In this document: positions 30,892 through 41,011 of the stretch, one piece after another
How positions within the stretch are numbered: the first letter of the stretch is position 1
Layout of the letters: the number at the start of each line of letters is the position of its first letter
NCBI RefSeq assembly: GCF_001975825.1
Contig: NZ_MTKN01000001.1
Location: 157,573-221,572, forward strand
Origin: [Flexibacter] sp. ATCC 35208
GTDB taxonomy: Bacteria; Bacteroidota; Bacteroidia; Chitinophagales; Chitinophagaceae
Reading direction: 5' to 3'
Length of the DNA: 64,000 nucleotides
Translations under genes and position numbers: made by a program
The notes under the pieces: generated by a model
Databases searched by the model: none
What the model saw: the letters and a program-made list of their open reading frames with translations, nothing else
Told to the model about the DNA's origin: nothing

Positions 30892-33800
30892 ATGAAGAAA
30901 GCGAATTACATAGTGGCCATAGGGGCATCTGCCGGTGGACTGGAAGCAATTCATGAATTTTTCGATAACATGCCGGAGTACGGCAATCTATCATTCGTGA
31001 TTATACAGCATCTGTCATCGGACTATAAGAGCCTGTTGGTGGAGCTGGTCTCCAAGCATACCCACATGCAGGTACGTGAGGTAGAGGAAGATATGCCGGT
31101 GGATAACGATTGCGTATATGTGATTCCAAACAACAGAGACATCATCATTGAAAAAGGCAGGCTGCGGCTGATGCAGAAACCTGTTGAGAAAGCGCCGAAT
31201 ACAGCCATCGATACCTTCTTATTTTCACTGGCAAAAGATAAGGGCCGTGAGGCCATTTGCATCATCCTCTCTGGTACGGGTACTGATGGTACACGTGGTG
31301 CAGGAGCTATCAAGAAAGCAGGAGGAATGGTGATGGTACAGGATCCTGAATCCGCCAAGTTCGATGGTATGCCACGCAGCGCCATCGCCTCAGACAATAT
31401 AGATTATATACTCGCACCGGAATTTATGCCGGGCGAGATTTTCAATTATATACAGGACCTGCCGCTGCATGTTTTCAATGGTAAAATTGAAGAACACCTG
31501 TTGCCGGAAGTATTCAAACTGGTACAGGAAAACAGCGGTCAGGATTTCCATCATTACAAGTCTCCTACTATTACGCGCCGTATTGCAAAACGCATGGCGC
31601 AGTTCAACTACAAGACGTTAGAAGAATACCTGGCATTGCTCAGGCAGAATCCTGAAGAAAGTAAGTTATTAGCCAAAGATTTCCTGATCGGGGTTACCCG
31701 TTTCTTCAGGGATACGACCGCTTTTGAAGTACTGAGAGATCAGGTATTAGACAAGTTGATCGATAGTAAAGAGGAAGGCGCTATTCTGAAAATATGGGTC
31801 ACTGCCTGTAGCACCGGAGAGGAAGCTTACTCAATGGCTATCCTGGTAGACCAGATGCTACAAAAGAAAGGCAAGTGGCTGGATGTGAAGATCTTTGCAA
31901 CAGATATCGACAGCAATGCCATAGAGTATGCTGCCAAAGGTGTGTATCCTGCTGCTGTACTGAAAGACGTGGAGCCGGTGGTGGTGAAGAAATATTTTCT
32001 GAAGGAAGAAAAGCATTACCAGATTGTATCACGACTGCGTAAACAAATTGTGTTTGCCAGACATAATATTCTGAAAGATCCACCATTCATAAAGAATGAT
32101 GTGGTGAGTTGCAGGAACATGCTCATTTATATGGACAATGTGCTGCAAAGACAGGTATTGGCGTCACTGCATTTTGCATTGAATACAGGAGGTTATTTAT
32201 TTTTAGGTACCAGCGAATCTGCGGCATTGATCAGAAGTGGACTGGAAGAAATCAATGCAAAATGGAAACTCTATCGTAAGACGGATGCAGCCCGTTCTGC
32301 ACCACCGGATAATCTGTATAGTCCACTTGAATACATTCGTCAGTCAAGAGAAATGCGTCCGAATGCAGGAAGTTTGTTAGGACAGGAGAAGCGACTGGCG
32401 ATGGATCTTGCAGATGACTTCAGAAATGTGCTATCGGAAGAATATGGTTATGCAGCGGTGTACATTGACAAGAATTATGAGATCAGAGAAGCGACTGGTA
32501 ACTATAAAAAATTCCTTTCTCTGCCTGATAAAAAGCTGAACCTGAATCTGCTAAAAATGGTGCCCAATGACTTGTCCATGGTATTGAACATGGCATTGCG
32601 ACAGGCATGGAAAACTACGCAGAAAGCAACGCTGAGAGGCATTAAACTGAATACAAAAGAGGGGCTCCGGTTAGTGAATCTGTTGATTAAACCTGATACT
32701 GGTAATGGACAATATACCCTCATTGTATTTGGTGAAGAACCGGAAAGAGCGGCATTGTTATCAGAGCAGAAAGAGGAACAGACTTACCCTGCAGGTGTGA
32801 ATGAACATATCATGTCGCTGGAAGCGGAGCTGGGTGAGACGCGTACGAATTTGCAGATGGCCATTGAAGGTTTGGAGACTTCCAACGAAGAACTGCAAAG
32901 CAGTAATGAAGAGTTGCTCTCTGCCAATGAAGAATTACAATCCAGCAATGAAGAGTTGCAATCACTCAATGAGGAGTTGCATACTTTGAATACAGAACAC
33001 CAGCTCAAAATCAAAGAGCTGATGGAGCTGAATGATGATATGGACAACTACTTCCGCAGTACCGACATTGGTCAGGTATTTGTGGATGGCCGGATGCAGA
33101 TCCGCAAGTTCAATCCAGCGGCAGTGAAGATGATCAACCTGATCCCTGCTGATATTGGGCGGCCTATCAGTCATATCTCTACGAATATCCAGCAGGATAG
33201 TTTACTTGATGATATCAATGCGGTCATACGCAATAAAAATATTTTAGAGAAGGAAATGGTGCTGAGTAATGGCAATATGCACCTGATGAAAATAATGCCT
33301 TATATCAGGCAGGATAAACAGACCGATGGCGTAGTGATCACCTTTGTGGATATCACGGCCATCAAGGAGCTGGATATGCTGTTGAAAGGTGTATTCAATG
33401 CCAGTACCAGTCTGATCATGGCCTTTAAGGTTGTGCTGGGTAATAATGGAAATGTATCCGATTTCCGGTTGCTGACATCTAATAGTGCAGCTGCGAATTT
33501 GCTGGGCCATGATGTACTTGCGCTTAATGCGCCTTCTATGAAACAATCTATGCCGCAACTGATGCAGCAGGGATTATTTGAGAAATATGTGCAGGTAGTA
33601 CAGGATGGTTCGGTATTGCATACAGAGGTATTGGTGAACCATAACAATGAGGAAGCCTGGTATGAAATGTCTGCCGTAAAAACAGCGGATGGCATTGTGA
33701 TCACCTGCTCTGATGTGACAGAGAAGAAAGATGGGGAAGAACGTTTACGCCGTAACTACAATGAACTGATACAGGCGCGTGAAAGTCTCCGTAATCTGAA

Positions 33801-35394
33801 TGCTGCACTGGAAGATAAAGTGCTGGAACGTACCCGTGAGCTCACACAGAGTGAAGAGCGCTTCCGCCTGGTTTCCAAAGCCACCAACGATTCTATCTGG
33901 GACTGGAACCTCACCAACAATACTGTGTGGTGGAGTGACAACTTCTATAATATTTACGGTTATAGTCCTGATAAAGAGTCTTCCAGCCGAACTTTCTGGA
34001 TGGAGAAGGTGCATCCTGATGACAGGGTGCGGGTGCAGGAAAGCATTAGCCGTGCGGTGAATACCAAACAGAGTCAGTGGTCAGAAGGGTATCGTTTGCT
34101 AAGGGCAGATGGTAGTTATGCACATATCCTGGACAGAGGTTATCTGCTGCAGGATGAATATGCCACTCCTTATCGTATGCTGGGGTCAATGTTGGACGTA
34201 ACGAATTTGCGGGCAGCAGAGGAACAGGCAGTCATGAGTATGGAGGAAAAACGCTTCCTGGCAGAGTCTATGCCATTGATCCTCTGGACGGCATGGCCGA
34301 ATGGCGAGATCAATTTTGTGAATCAACAGTTTACTTCCTATACCGGTCTGACCCTTGAGAAAATCAGTGAAGCCGGTTGGGAAAGCATATTACACCCTGA
34401 TGATGTGCCGGTATGGACCCGTACCTGGAGTAATGCCCTCCGAAATAAGCAGGACTTTTCACTGGAATTACGGATCCGTAGAAATGACGGGCAATGTCAC
34501 TGGTTCCTGTTACGTACCCGGGTACAGCGTGATCTGAATGGAGCATCGATTCTGTGGGTGGGTACGAATACCGATATCCACGAGCAGAAGATGCTGGCAG
34601 AGCTGATGGAACAGCGGGTACAGGAACGTACCAATGCCCTGCAAAAGGCGAATTATGAGCTGGAATCGAGCAATGCGGAGTTGCAGCAATATGCCTTTGT
34701 GGCATCGCATGACCTAAAAGAACCTTTGCGCAAGATCCACATGTTTGGAAATATGCTCAGGGAGCGGTACCAGGATCAGATGGAGGAAAAGGCGGTAGAT
34801 TACCTGAACAGGATCATCAATTCATCGAGCAGGATGACAAATCTGATCAATGATTTGTTAAGATTTTCCCGGTTGTCACAGATGAATTTCTTCGAAAAGG
34901 TGCCTTTGGAAACAATAATCAGGGATATTCTCTCTGACCTGGAGGTATTGATACAAGAAAAGAATGCTATCGTGACAGTGGGGCAGTTACCCACGATCGA
35001 GGCGGTACCCAGCCAGATCCGGCAGGTATTCCAGAACCTGCTGAGCAATGCCTTTAAGTTCTCCCGCAAGGATGTACAGCCAATGATCAGTATTATGGCG
35101 AGCCGGATTGCTGAAAAACGGTTTGACAGTATTGCCGATCCGGAGGGCCAATATGTCTGTGTGACCATTTCAGACAATGGGATCGGGTTCGATGAGAAAT
35201 ACCTGGATAAAATTTTTGTACTCTTCCAACGTTTACATACTAAGGACAAATATGAGGGAACTGGCATAGGACTTGCGGTTACGCGTAAGATCATTGAAAA
35301 ACACCACGGAATTATTACGGCACACAGCCGTGAAAAAGAGGGGGCGACATTTACTATTATCCTGCCTGTAAAGCAGGATCAGGAGATAGGGTGA
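30892..35394 (+). CDS. CheB-CheR-PAS-histidine kinase fusion
   Basis: A 1500-residue multidomain protein. Residues ~1-190 are a CheB methylesterase (GASAGGLEA, QHLSSD, GTGTDGTRG). About 200-470 is a CheR methyltransferase (VTACSTGEEAYS, NDVVSCRNMLIYMDN). A coiled coil at 640-710 has heptads of the SNEELQSSNEELLSANE type. Three or more PAS domains follow (to about 1240), then a HisKA with H1273 (VASHDLKEPLRK) and an HATPase (NLLSNAFKFSR, DNGIGFDEKYLDKIF, GTGIGLAVTRKI). No chemoreceptor or flagellar genes are near, so methylation of a chemoreceptor is unlikely. It probably serves the phytochrome and the receiver at 28214. Confidence 0.93.
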   Translation: MKKANYIVAIGASAGGLEAIHEFFDNMPEYGNLSFVIIQHLSSDYKSLLVELVSKHTHMQVREVEEDMPVDNDCVYVIPNNRDIIIEKGRLRLMQKPVEKAPNTAIDTFLFSLAKDKGREAICIILSGTGTDGTRGAGAIKKAGGMVMVQDPESAKFDGMPRSAIASDNIDYILAPEFMPGEIFNYIQDLPLHVFNGKIEEHLLPEVFKLVQENSGQDFHHYKSPTITRRIAKRMAQFNYKTLEEYLALLRQNPEESKLLAKDFLIGVTRFFRDTTAFEVLRDQVLDKLIDSKEEGAILKIWVTACSTGEEAYSMAILVDQMLQKKGKWLDVKIFATDIDSNAIEYAAKGVYPAAVLKDVEPVVVKKYFLKEEKHYQIVSRLRKQIVFARHNILKDPPFIKNDVVSCRNMLIYMDNVLQRQVLASLHFALNTGGYLFLGTSESAALIRSGLEEINAKWKLYRKTDAARSAPPDNLYSPLEYIRQSREMRPNAGSLLGQEKRLAMDLADDFRNVLSEEYGYAAVYIDKNYEIREATGNYKKFLSLPDKKLNLNLLKMVPNDLSMVLNMALRQAWKTTQKATLRGIKLNTKEGLRLVNLLIKPDTGNGQYTLIVFGEEPERAALLSEQKEEQTYPAGVNEHIMSLEAELGETRTNLQMAIEGLETSNEELQSSNEELLSANEELQSSNEELQSLNEELHTLNTEHQLKIKELMELNDDMDNYFRSTDIGQVFVDGRMQIRKFNPAAVKMINLIPADIGRPISHISTNIQQDSLLDDINAVIRNKNILEKEMVLSNGNMHLMKIMPYIRQDKQTDGVVITFVDITAIKELDMLLKGVFNASTSLIMAFKVVLGNNGNVSDFRLLTSNSAAANLLGHDVLALNAPSMKQSMPQLMQQGLFEKYVQVVQDGSVLHTEVLVNHNNEEAWYEMSAVKTADGIVITCSDVTEKKDGEERLRRNYNELIQARESLRNLNAALEDKVLERTRELTQSEERFRLVSKATNDSIWDWNLTNNTVWWSDNFYNIYGYSPDKESSSRTFWMEKVHPDDRVRVQESISRAVNTKQSQWSEGYRLLRADGSYAHILDRGYLLQDEYATPYRMLGSMLDVTNLRAAEEQAVMSMEEKRFLAESMPLILWTAWPNGEINFVNQQFTSYTGLTLEKISEAGWESILHPDDVPVWTRTWSNALRNKQDFSLELRIRRNDGQCHWFLLRTRVQRDLNGASILWVGTNTDIHEQKMLAELMEQRVQERTNALQKANYELESSNAELQQYAFVASHDLKEPLRKIHMFGNMLRERYQDQMEEKAVDYLNRIINSSSRMTNLINDLLRFSRLSQMNFFEKVPLETIIRDILSDLEVLIQEKNAIVTVGQLPTIEAVPSQIRQVFQNLLSNAFKFSRKDVQPMISIMASRIAEKRFDSIADPEGQYVCVTISDNGIGFDEKYLDKIFVLFQRLHTKDKYEGTGIGLAVTRKIIEKHHGIITAHSREKEGATFTIILPVKQDQEIG

Positions 35395-35429
35395 TCTTAT
35401 TTTAATGTCAACATATTAATAGAAGTTCT

Positions 35430-35437
35430 TATTTTTG
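35430..35437 (+). promoter_or_regulatory. -7 element abutting a start codon
   Basis: TATTTTTG ends five bases before the ATG at 35442. Bacteroidota transcripts start a few bases after this element, so the mRNA would be nearly leaderless. Confidence 0.5.
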
Positions 35438-35441
35438 AACC

Positions 35442-36251
35442 ATGACAAAGAAGAGTGTAATTTTCACATTTGCCAGCTTTATTTTTGGAGCTTCGGCTTT
35501 TGCTCAGAGTAAAACTACGGTGGGTATCCTCCGTTTTCAGTCCAACGCTTCTCAGAATACGAACAATGTAACTGCTATCCAGGATGCGGTGGCAGATGTG
35601 TTCCTGAAAAACAAGCGTTTAGCAGTGGTTGGTCAAACTGATACTTCTTTTGAACAATCCAAGGTGGTTGGTGCTCAATTTATTATCTCCGGAAATATTG
35701 CGAAAGCGACCATGGAGATGAGACAGACCAATGTACCGATTGTAGGTACGACCAATACGAATGTGGCGGAGATCTCCTTTACACTGAATGTGACAGATGC
35801 AGGGCGTGGTGAGGTGATTGCTACCACGACAGTGAATGCGAGTGGTAAGGGGAAAAATGCATATGATGGAGCGATCAGTGATGCGAAGTCACAGGTAGAA
35901 AAGTTTATGAAAGAGAACTTTAAGCTGACGGTGAGTATAGCGGAGATCGAGGATAAGAATAGTCTGGGTGCGGCGACTTCGGTATTGATAGCAGGAGGTA
36001 CGTTGCTGGGTCTGAAGGTGAATGATGAATTCAGGGTGTATGAGGTGACGGAGATTACGGTGAATGATAAGGTGATGCAGCGGAAGAAGACCCTGGGTAA
36101 GATTGTGGTGACTAAAGTAGAAGATGAGAATTTTTCAGTGGCGAATGTAATAGAAGGAGGCGTTGATATTACGAAGAAGGTAGGAGATAAAGCGAATTTG
36201 AAATGTGAGCTGGAGAGTGAGCCTTCAGGGTTATTCTGGAAGAAGAACTAG
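35442..36251 (+). CDS. Secreted CsgG/LpoB-like protein
   Basis: A 269-residue exported protein with a Sec signal peptide (residues 1-21, cut after SAFAQ). Residues 22-150 resemble the CsgG/LpoB fold: TVGILRFQSNA, AIQDAVADVFLKNKRLAVV, AQFIISGNIAKATM and AEISFTLNVTDAGRGEVIA. The C-terminal part forms an SH3-like stretch (GTLLGLKVNDEFRVYEVTE). No lipobox is seen. The role is unclear; this fold is used in outer-membrane assembly and in curli export. Not obviously linked to either neighbour. Confidence 0.65.
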   Translation: MTKKSVIFTFASFIFGASAFAQSKTTVGILRFQSNASQNTNNVTAIQDAVADVFLKNKRLAVVGQTDTSFEQSKVVGAQFIISGNIAKATMEMRQTNVPIVGTTNTNVAEISFTLNVTDAGRGEVIATTTVNASGKGKNAYDGAISDAKSQVEKFMKENFKLTVSIAEIEDKNSLGAATSVLIAGGTLLGLKVNDEFRVYEVTEITVNDKVMQRKKTLGKIVVTKVEDENFSVANVIEGGVDITKKVGDKANLKCELESEPSGLFWKKN

Positions 36252-36321
36252 AACTCATTTCACAAATAGGAATTTGTGATTGATAATCAATACTTAAATG
36301 GTAATTATAAAATGAGTTCTA
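36249..36321 (+). other. Three-part inverted-repeat element
   Basis: TAGAACTCATTT (36249-36260, including the gene's stop) pairs with AAATGAGTTCTA (36310-36321). Inside are a second stem, CACAAAT/ATTTGTG, and the palindrome ATTGATAATCAAT. The shape is a clover-like RNA or a miniature mobile remnant. Confidence 0.5.
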
Positions 36322-36345
36322 AGAAGTTTTAAAGGATATAATTAG

Positions 36346-36379
36346 AAAAGCCCTTCGTATTAATACGAGGGGCTTTTTT
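36346..36379 (+). terminator. Terminator after the CsgG-like gene
   Basis: AAAAGCCCTTCGTAT (36346-36360) pairs with ATACGAGGGGCTTTT (36363-36377), with G-T wobbles, followed by further T. Confidence 0.8.
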
Positions 36380-36497
36380 CTGAAAATAGTTTTCATTCCC
36401 CGTTGGAGAATTCCTTCTTTCATGAAAGTTTTGTTGGGCTAAAAAGGAAAGCCGCTCCTTTCGAAGCGGCCGTTCCCCGTATTGCTCATTTTAACAC

Positions 36498-39400
36498 TTA
36501 CTCTATTTCTTCATCATCCTTATTCACTGTCTTTGCTTTCCTGTTTCTTTCCACCCATGCATACAGTGGTGGTATTAACAGTGGTGCAAAGATCAAAGTA
36601 CTTGTCAGACCACCGATGATCACAGTCGCCAAAGGACGCTGCACATCAGAACCGATACCTGAAGAGGTAGCTGCCGGAATCAGACCGGCAATCGCTACGA
36701 TCAGGATAGATAACAGTGCACTCAACTGCTCCTTCGCACCCAGGAATACGCTGTCCTGCAGGGTATGATCCGGTTTCTCCCTGAGTCGGTTGATAGCCGA
36801 AACAAGGAGTACGCCTGCCATAACAGAGATACCGAAGATACTTACGAAGCCCACACCTGCAGATACGTTAAAGTGATACCCACGGATCAGCAAGGCAACG
36901 ATACCGCCAGCCAGAGCGAAGAGGATACAACTTACTGTTACAACAGTTTGCGGCATATTTCTGAAGAGGATAAACAGTACTAAGAACACCATTACGATGG
37001 TGAGTGGAATAGTGAAGGACAATTGTTTACCCGCACGTTCCAGGTTTTCATACTGACCACCATAGATAATGGAGTAGCCTTTTGGTATATGCAATTGTGC
37101 ACCGATCTTCTGACCGACTTCACTTACAAAACCTCCCTGGTCACGACCACGGATATTTGTTCTCACCGTCACCATACGTTTACTATTGTAACGATAGATG
37201 TTCGTCTGACCCTGTACATAGCTGATATCTGCCAGTTGGTTCATTGGAATCAATGCACCGGTAGCGGATGGTACCTGTAAGTTTTTCAGGGATTCGATCG
37301 TACTACGTTCACCAGGTGTATAGCGGATGACGAGGTCATAACGTTTGGTTCCATCGTACAATGTAGAGATGGTTCTACCCCCAATCGCAGCTTCGATCAT
37401 ACCCTGGATATCTGCTACATTGATACCGAAACGGGCGGCGTTTTCACGGTTTATATTGATCGCAATCTGCTCCTGCGGACCTTCCTGTTCAATGTTCACA
37501 GATTCAGAGCCCTGCATGTGTTTGACGATATCAGCAATCGTATCAGCCTTTGCACGCATCATGGTGAGGTCGTCACCAACGATAGAGATAGCGAGATCCG
37601 CCGCACTACCGGTTACAATTTCCATTACCTGGTCAATGATCGGCTGACCGGAAGAGAACTTCACAGAAGGCATGGCTTTTTCCAGGTCATGCCTGATATC
37701 AGTAACCAGTTGTTTTTTAGAAATGGTATCGCTCCACAGTTTATATTCTTTCAGACCTACCAGGATTTCGTTACGGTTGGTTGGGAATGGATCCGTACCA
37801 TCGTCATTACGGCCTGCCTGGGTGATTACGAAGGCGATCTGTGGGTATTTAGCGATCACTTCCCTGATCTTTGGAGAGTACTTCGCATTTTCCTGGATGG
37901 TAATACCTGCGGGGAAGTTACCACGGAGGAAGATAGAACCTTCATCCAGTTCCGGCAAGAATTCAGAACCTAAGTTCGCACCGAATAATACCAGTATCAC
38001 TACGACAGCAAAACCTGCCAACACCGTTGTTTTCGGACGTTTCAGGGTCTTGCCTAATAGTTTGCCATACTGTTTGCTCAGGAAGTCCAGCACAATATTT
38101 TTGTGCTCCTTCATGGGCTTATCTGTATTATTAAATGCTTTCTTAAAGGCGAAGGAGATCAGTACTGGTATGAGCGTGAGTGCAGCCAGCATAGAGCCGA
38201 TCACTGCAAATGCCAGGGTCAGCGCCATTGGTGAGAACAGTTTACCTTCTACACGTGTCATCAGCAGGATAGGCATATAAGCCAGGATGATGATGGTTAC
38301 GGAGAAGAAGATCTCGCGGCCTACTTCCTGAGAAGAGCGGAGGGTCAATGCAATGATACCCCGTTTCTTTTCTTCCGGTGGCGCCGTTCGATACGTTCGT
38401 ATCAGGTGTTCTGCCATTACGCAGGCCCCATCCACGATGATACCAAAGTCGATCGCACCGAGTGATAAGAGGTTCGCCGGAATACCGGTTAACCGCATCA
38501 ATATAAATGCGAAGAGGAGGGAGAACGGAATGGTGAGTGCTACTACCAGTGCACTTCTCAGACTACCCAGGAAGAAGATGAGGATGATCACTACGATAGA
38601 GACCCCTTCTAACAGGGTATGACCTACGGTTTCCAGCGAGTGATCGATGAGGAAGCTACGGTCATACAGGGTACGGAGGTGTACGCCTTTGGGCAGTTCA
38701 TCTCTTTCGAGGTCCTTGATCCTTTCTTTCAGAATTTTCAACACTTCGCTGGGGTTCTCATATCTGCGCAGCAGAATGATACCTTCCACACCATTGCTCA
38801 CATTGGTTTTCGTAGCGTTGAAAGTATAGCCCATTACACCGCTTGGTGGTGGTGGGGCTACTTCAACCGTCGCTACATCACGCAGGTATACGGGGTTACC
38901 ATTAGCTGCTTTGAGTACGATATTACGAATGTCGGCTTCTGTTTTTACAGCACCCAGACCACGTACGGCAAATCCCTGTTCACCACGGCTGATCACGTTA
39001 CCGCCTGTATTCTGGTTATTCTTTTGCACGGCATCGATCACATCCTGTAAGGTGAGATCGTATTTACGCAGTTTATCAGGAGCGGTTAAGATATGAAACT
39101 GTTTCAGCGGGCCACCGAAAGTGGTGATATCCGCGATACCGGGTACCTGTAACAGGTAAGGTTTGATGACCCAATCCTGCAGGTCACGGATGTCGGTGGG
39201 TGTATAACCGGGTGGTGCTTCGACTACATAACGGAGGATTTCACCAACGGCAGTAGTAAGCGGTGCCAGTTCCGGGGTTACGCCATCCGGGAGTTCGGCG
39301 GCAGCCAGTCTTTCATTCACCTGCTGGCGGGCGAAGTAATCGTCCGTACCATCGGTGAAGGTAAGTTGTACAACGCTGAGGCCGAAGATAGTACGGCTAC

Positions 39401-39647
39401 GGCGGTCAAGTACATTTGGCGTATTTTGCAGCGCTCTTTCGATGGGGATGGTCACTTGTTGCTCCACCTCTTCAGCAGCGCGGCCAGGATACTGTGCCAC
39501 GATGATAACGTTGGTATCAGCAATATCCGGGTAGGCTTCAATCTTGAGCTGGGTAAAACACCAGTAGCCGATACCCATCAGGCCAAGTCCCATGAGGATG
39601 ACCACCCACCTGTTTTTTAGAGAAAATATTAAAAGGTTACGAATCAT
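36498..39647 (-). CDS. czcA: RND heavy-metal efflux pump, CzcA/CusA family
   Basis: A 1049-residue inner-membrane RND transporter using proton influx to export divalent or monovalent metal ions. Twelve membrane helices in the usual 1+5+1+5 layout are seen, with two large periplasmic loops. Helix 4 carries DFGIIVDGACVMAEH, close to the HME-1 (divalent metal) signature with its charged relay residues. The final gene of the czcC-czcB-DUF190-czcA operon on the minus strand. Start MIRNLLIFSLKNRW is typical. No metal-responsive regulator is visible next to it. Confidence 0.93.
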   Translation of the reverse strand: MIRNLLIFSLKNRWVVILMGLGLMGIGYWCFTQLKIEAYPDIADTNVIIVAQYPGRAAEEVEQQVTIPIERALQNTPNVLDRRSRTIFGLSVVQLTFTDGTDDYFARQQVNERLAAAELPDGVTPELAPLTTAVGEILRYVVEAPPGYTPTDIRDLQDWVIKPYLLQVPGIADITTFGGPLKQFHILTAPDKLRKYDLTLQDVIDAVQKNNQNTGGNVISRGEQGFAVRGLGAVKTEADIRNIVLKAANGNPVYLRDVATVEVAPPPPSGVMGYTFNATKTNVSNGVEGIILLRRYENPSEVLKILKERIKDLERDELPKGVHLRTLYDRSFLIDHSLETVGHTLLEGVSIVVIILIFFLGSLRSALVVALTIPFSLLFAFILMRLTGIPANLLSLGAIDFGIIVDGACVMAEHLIRTYRTAPPEEKKRGIIALTLRSSQEVGREIFFSVTIIILAYMPILLMTRVEGKLFSPMALTLAFAVIGSMLAALTLIPVLISFAFKKAFNNTDKPMKEHKNIVLDFLSKQYGKLLGKTLKRPKTTVLAGFAVVVILVLFGANLGSEFLPELDEGSIFLRGNFPAGITIQENAKYSPKIREVIAKYPQIAFVITQAGRNDDGTDPFPTNRNEILVGLKEYKLWSDTISKKQLVTDIRHDLEKAMPSVKFSSGQPIIDQVMEIVTGSAADLAISIVGDDLTMMRAKADTIADIVKHMQGSESVNIEQEGPQEQIAININRENAARFGINVADIQGMIEAAIGGRTISTLYDGTKRYDLVIRYTPGERSTIESLKNLQVPSATGALIPMNQLADISYVQGQTNIYRYNSKRMVTVRTNIRGRDQGGFVSEVGQKIGAQLHIPKGYSIIYGGQYENLERAGKQLSFTIPLTIVMVFLVLFILFRNMPQTVVTVSCILFALAGGIVALLIRGYHFNVSAGVGFVSIFGISVMAGVLLVSAINRLREKPDHTLQDSVFLGAKEQLSALLSILIVAIAGLIPAATSSGIGSDVQRPLATVIIGGLTSTLIFAPLLIPPLYAWVERNRKAKTVNKDDEEIE

Positions 39648-39663
39648 TGTCGGATTATTTCGG

Positions 39664-39969
39664 TCAAATCTGGAATCGTTCTACTTTGGTAGTGATGATG
39701 AACCCACTGGTGATCCGCTTGCGCAGTTCTTTCAGGGTGTGCAGCACTTTTTCTTCTTCATCGATGAAGGTGATCATGATAGGCGGTTCATCGAAGCTGA
39801 AGATGCTGTCAGGGCGTTTCATCTGATGATGTTCCCCAAATCCGATCACTCCACGAAAAGCAGTAGCGCCGGCTACCTTTTGCTTGAGCAGAAACTGTAC
39901 GATGTATTCGTACAGGGGCTGGGAGCCATGAACTTCATCTTTATCTATATAGATCTGTGCTTGTAACAT
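39664..39969 (-). CDS. DUF190 family PII-like protein
   Basis: A 101-residue cytoplasmic protein with the ferredoxin-like DUF190 fold: AQIYIDKDEVHGSQPLYEYI, ATAFRGVIGFGEHHQM, and PIMITFIDEEEKVLHTL. DUF190 proteins resemble PII signal proteins and occur with ion transporters and efflux pumps. It lies between the adaptor and the pump genes with gaps of 16-17 bases, so it is part of the operon and may modulate the pump. The ligand is unknown. Confidence 0.85.
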   Translation of the reverse strand: MLQAQIYIDKDEVHGSQPLYEYIVQFLLKQKVAGATAFRGVIGFGEHHQMKRPDSIFSFDEPPIMITFIDEEEKVLHTLKELRKRITSGFIITTKVERFQI

Positions 39970-39986
39970 TGTGGTTAAGGGTTTTA

Positions 39987-41009
39987 TTAGTATCCGAAAC
40001 TTAAACCTTTCAGCTGCATCACACCTTTGATCACCACATTTTCGCCATTCTGAAGGCCATTATATACTGAAACGCGGTCACCTATCTGCAGACCGGTGCT
40101 CACCTGTTTTCTTACGAAAGTGGTAGGTGTTGTTTTTACGAACACATAGTTCTGACCTTCGGCAGTGATGAGGGCATCTCTTGTTACATTGATGGTGCCT
40201 GTACCTGTTTTGTTAGCACCAGTAACGGTGAAGTTTACCATCGCAAACATACCCGCCCGGATCTCTGAATCCGGGGCTGAGAGCCGGATACGCAGTTTCA
40301 CCATGCGGGTAACGTTGTCGACAACATCGGCGATGGCCTCTACTTTCCCGGCAAGTGGTTTATCGGGAAATGAGGATAGTATAACAGTGCAGGCAGTTCC
40401 TTTAGTTACGTTGATCAATTGTGTTTCAGGGATGTCGCAGATCACGAAGGCATTGCCAGGAGCGGTAGTGCGGAGGATTTCAGGATCGAAGCCTCCTGCT
40501 TTCAGACCTGATTCGTGTTCTACCAGCTGTGCTTTTTCGTTTGCCAGGTTGGTTTGTTCCATTGCCAGGCTGGATTTAGCTTCCAGCAGATCTTTGCCGG
40601 AGGCGGCACCGTGATCGTAGAGGTCCTGTGTACGGTCCAGTTCTATTTTACGTTGCTTGATATTGATCTCTTCGATATGATTGACATTGATCTTGTGTTG
40701 TACCAGTTGAGTATAATCACTTTCCAGGTCTGGATTATCGAACAACACAACGTTTTGCGTACCTTCCTGGGAGCGGACTACAGTTGCTGCTACCTTGCCG
40801 GGAGCGTGCAGGGTACCACTCAGGGCAGAGTCACCTACAGGTTCGGTGGTGAAGAAGTTGGCCGAAGCAGTATCCGGGAAGGTGATCTGCTGTCCATTGT
40901 TGGTAATGGCAGGACCGGGATCGTCCGTCACTTCTTTTTTGTGTTCTTTCTGACCACATCCTGCCAGCAGGAGGGAGGCCACTAAAAAATATCCGGTAAT
41001 GCGTTGCAT
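39987..41009 (-). CDS. czcB: RND efflux periplasmic adaptor (membrane fusion) lipoprotein
   Basis: A 340-residue adaptor joining pump and outer-membrane channel. Lipobox LLLAGC (Cys near 18). The hairpin helices are near 120-175 (VNHIEEINIKQRKIELDRTQ, LLEAKSSLAMEQTNLANEK), then the barrel (VICDIPETQLINVTKGTACT) and membrane-proximal domain (VFVKTTPTTFVRKQVSTGLQ), ending VIKGVMQLKGLSFGY. Shorter than Gram-negative CzcB because no N-terminal metal-chaperone region is present. It starts two bases after the TolC gene stop. Confidence 0.9.
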   Translation of the reverse strand: MQRITGYFLVASLLLAGCGQKEHKKEVTDDPGPAITNNGQQITFPDTASANFFTTEPVGDSALSGTLHAPGKVAATVVRSQEGTQNVVLFDNPDLESDYTQLVQHKINVNHIEEINIKQRKIELDRTQDLYDHGAASGKDLLEAKSSLAMEQTNLANEKAQLVEHESGLKAGGFDPEILRTTAPGNAFVICDIPETQLINVTKGTACTVILSSFPDKPLAGKVEAIADVVDNVTRMVKLRIRLSAPDSEIRAGMFAMVNFTVTGANKTGTGTINVTRDALITAEGQNYVFVKTTPTTFVRKQVSTGLQIGDRVSVYNGLQNGENVVIKGVMQLKGLSFGY

Positions 41010-41011
41010 AA

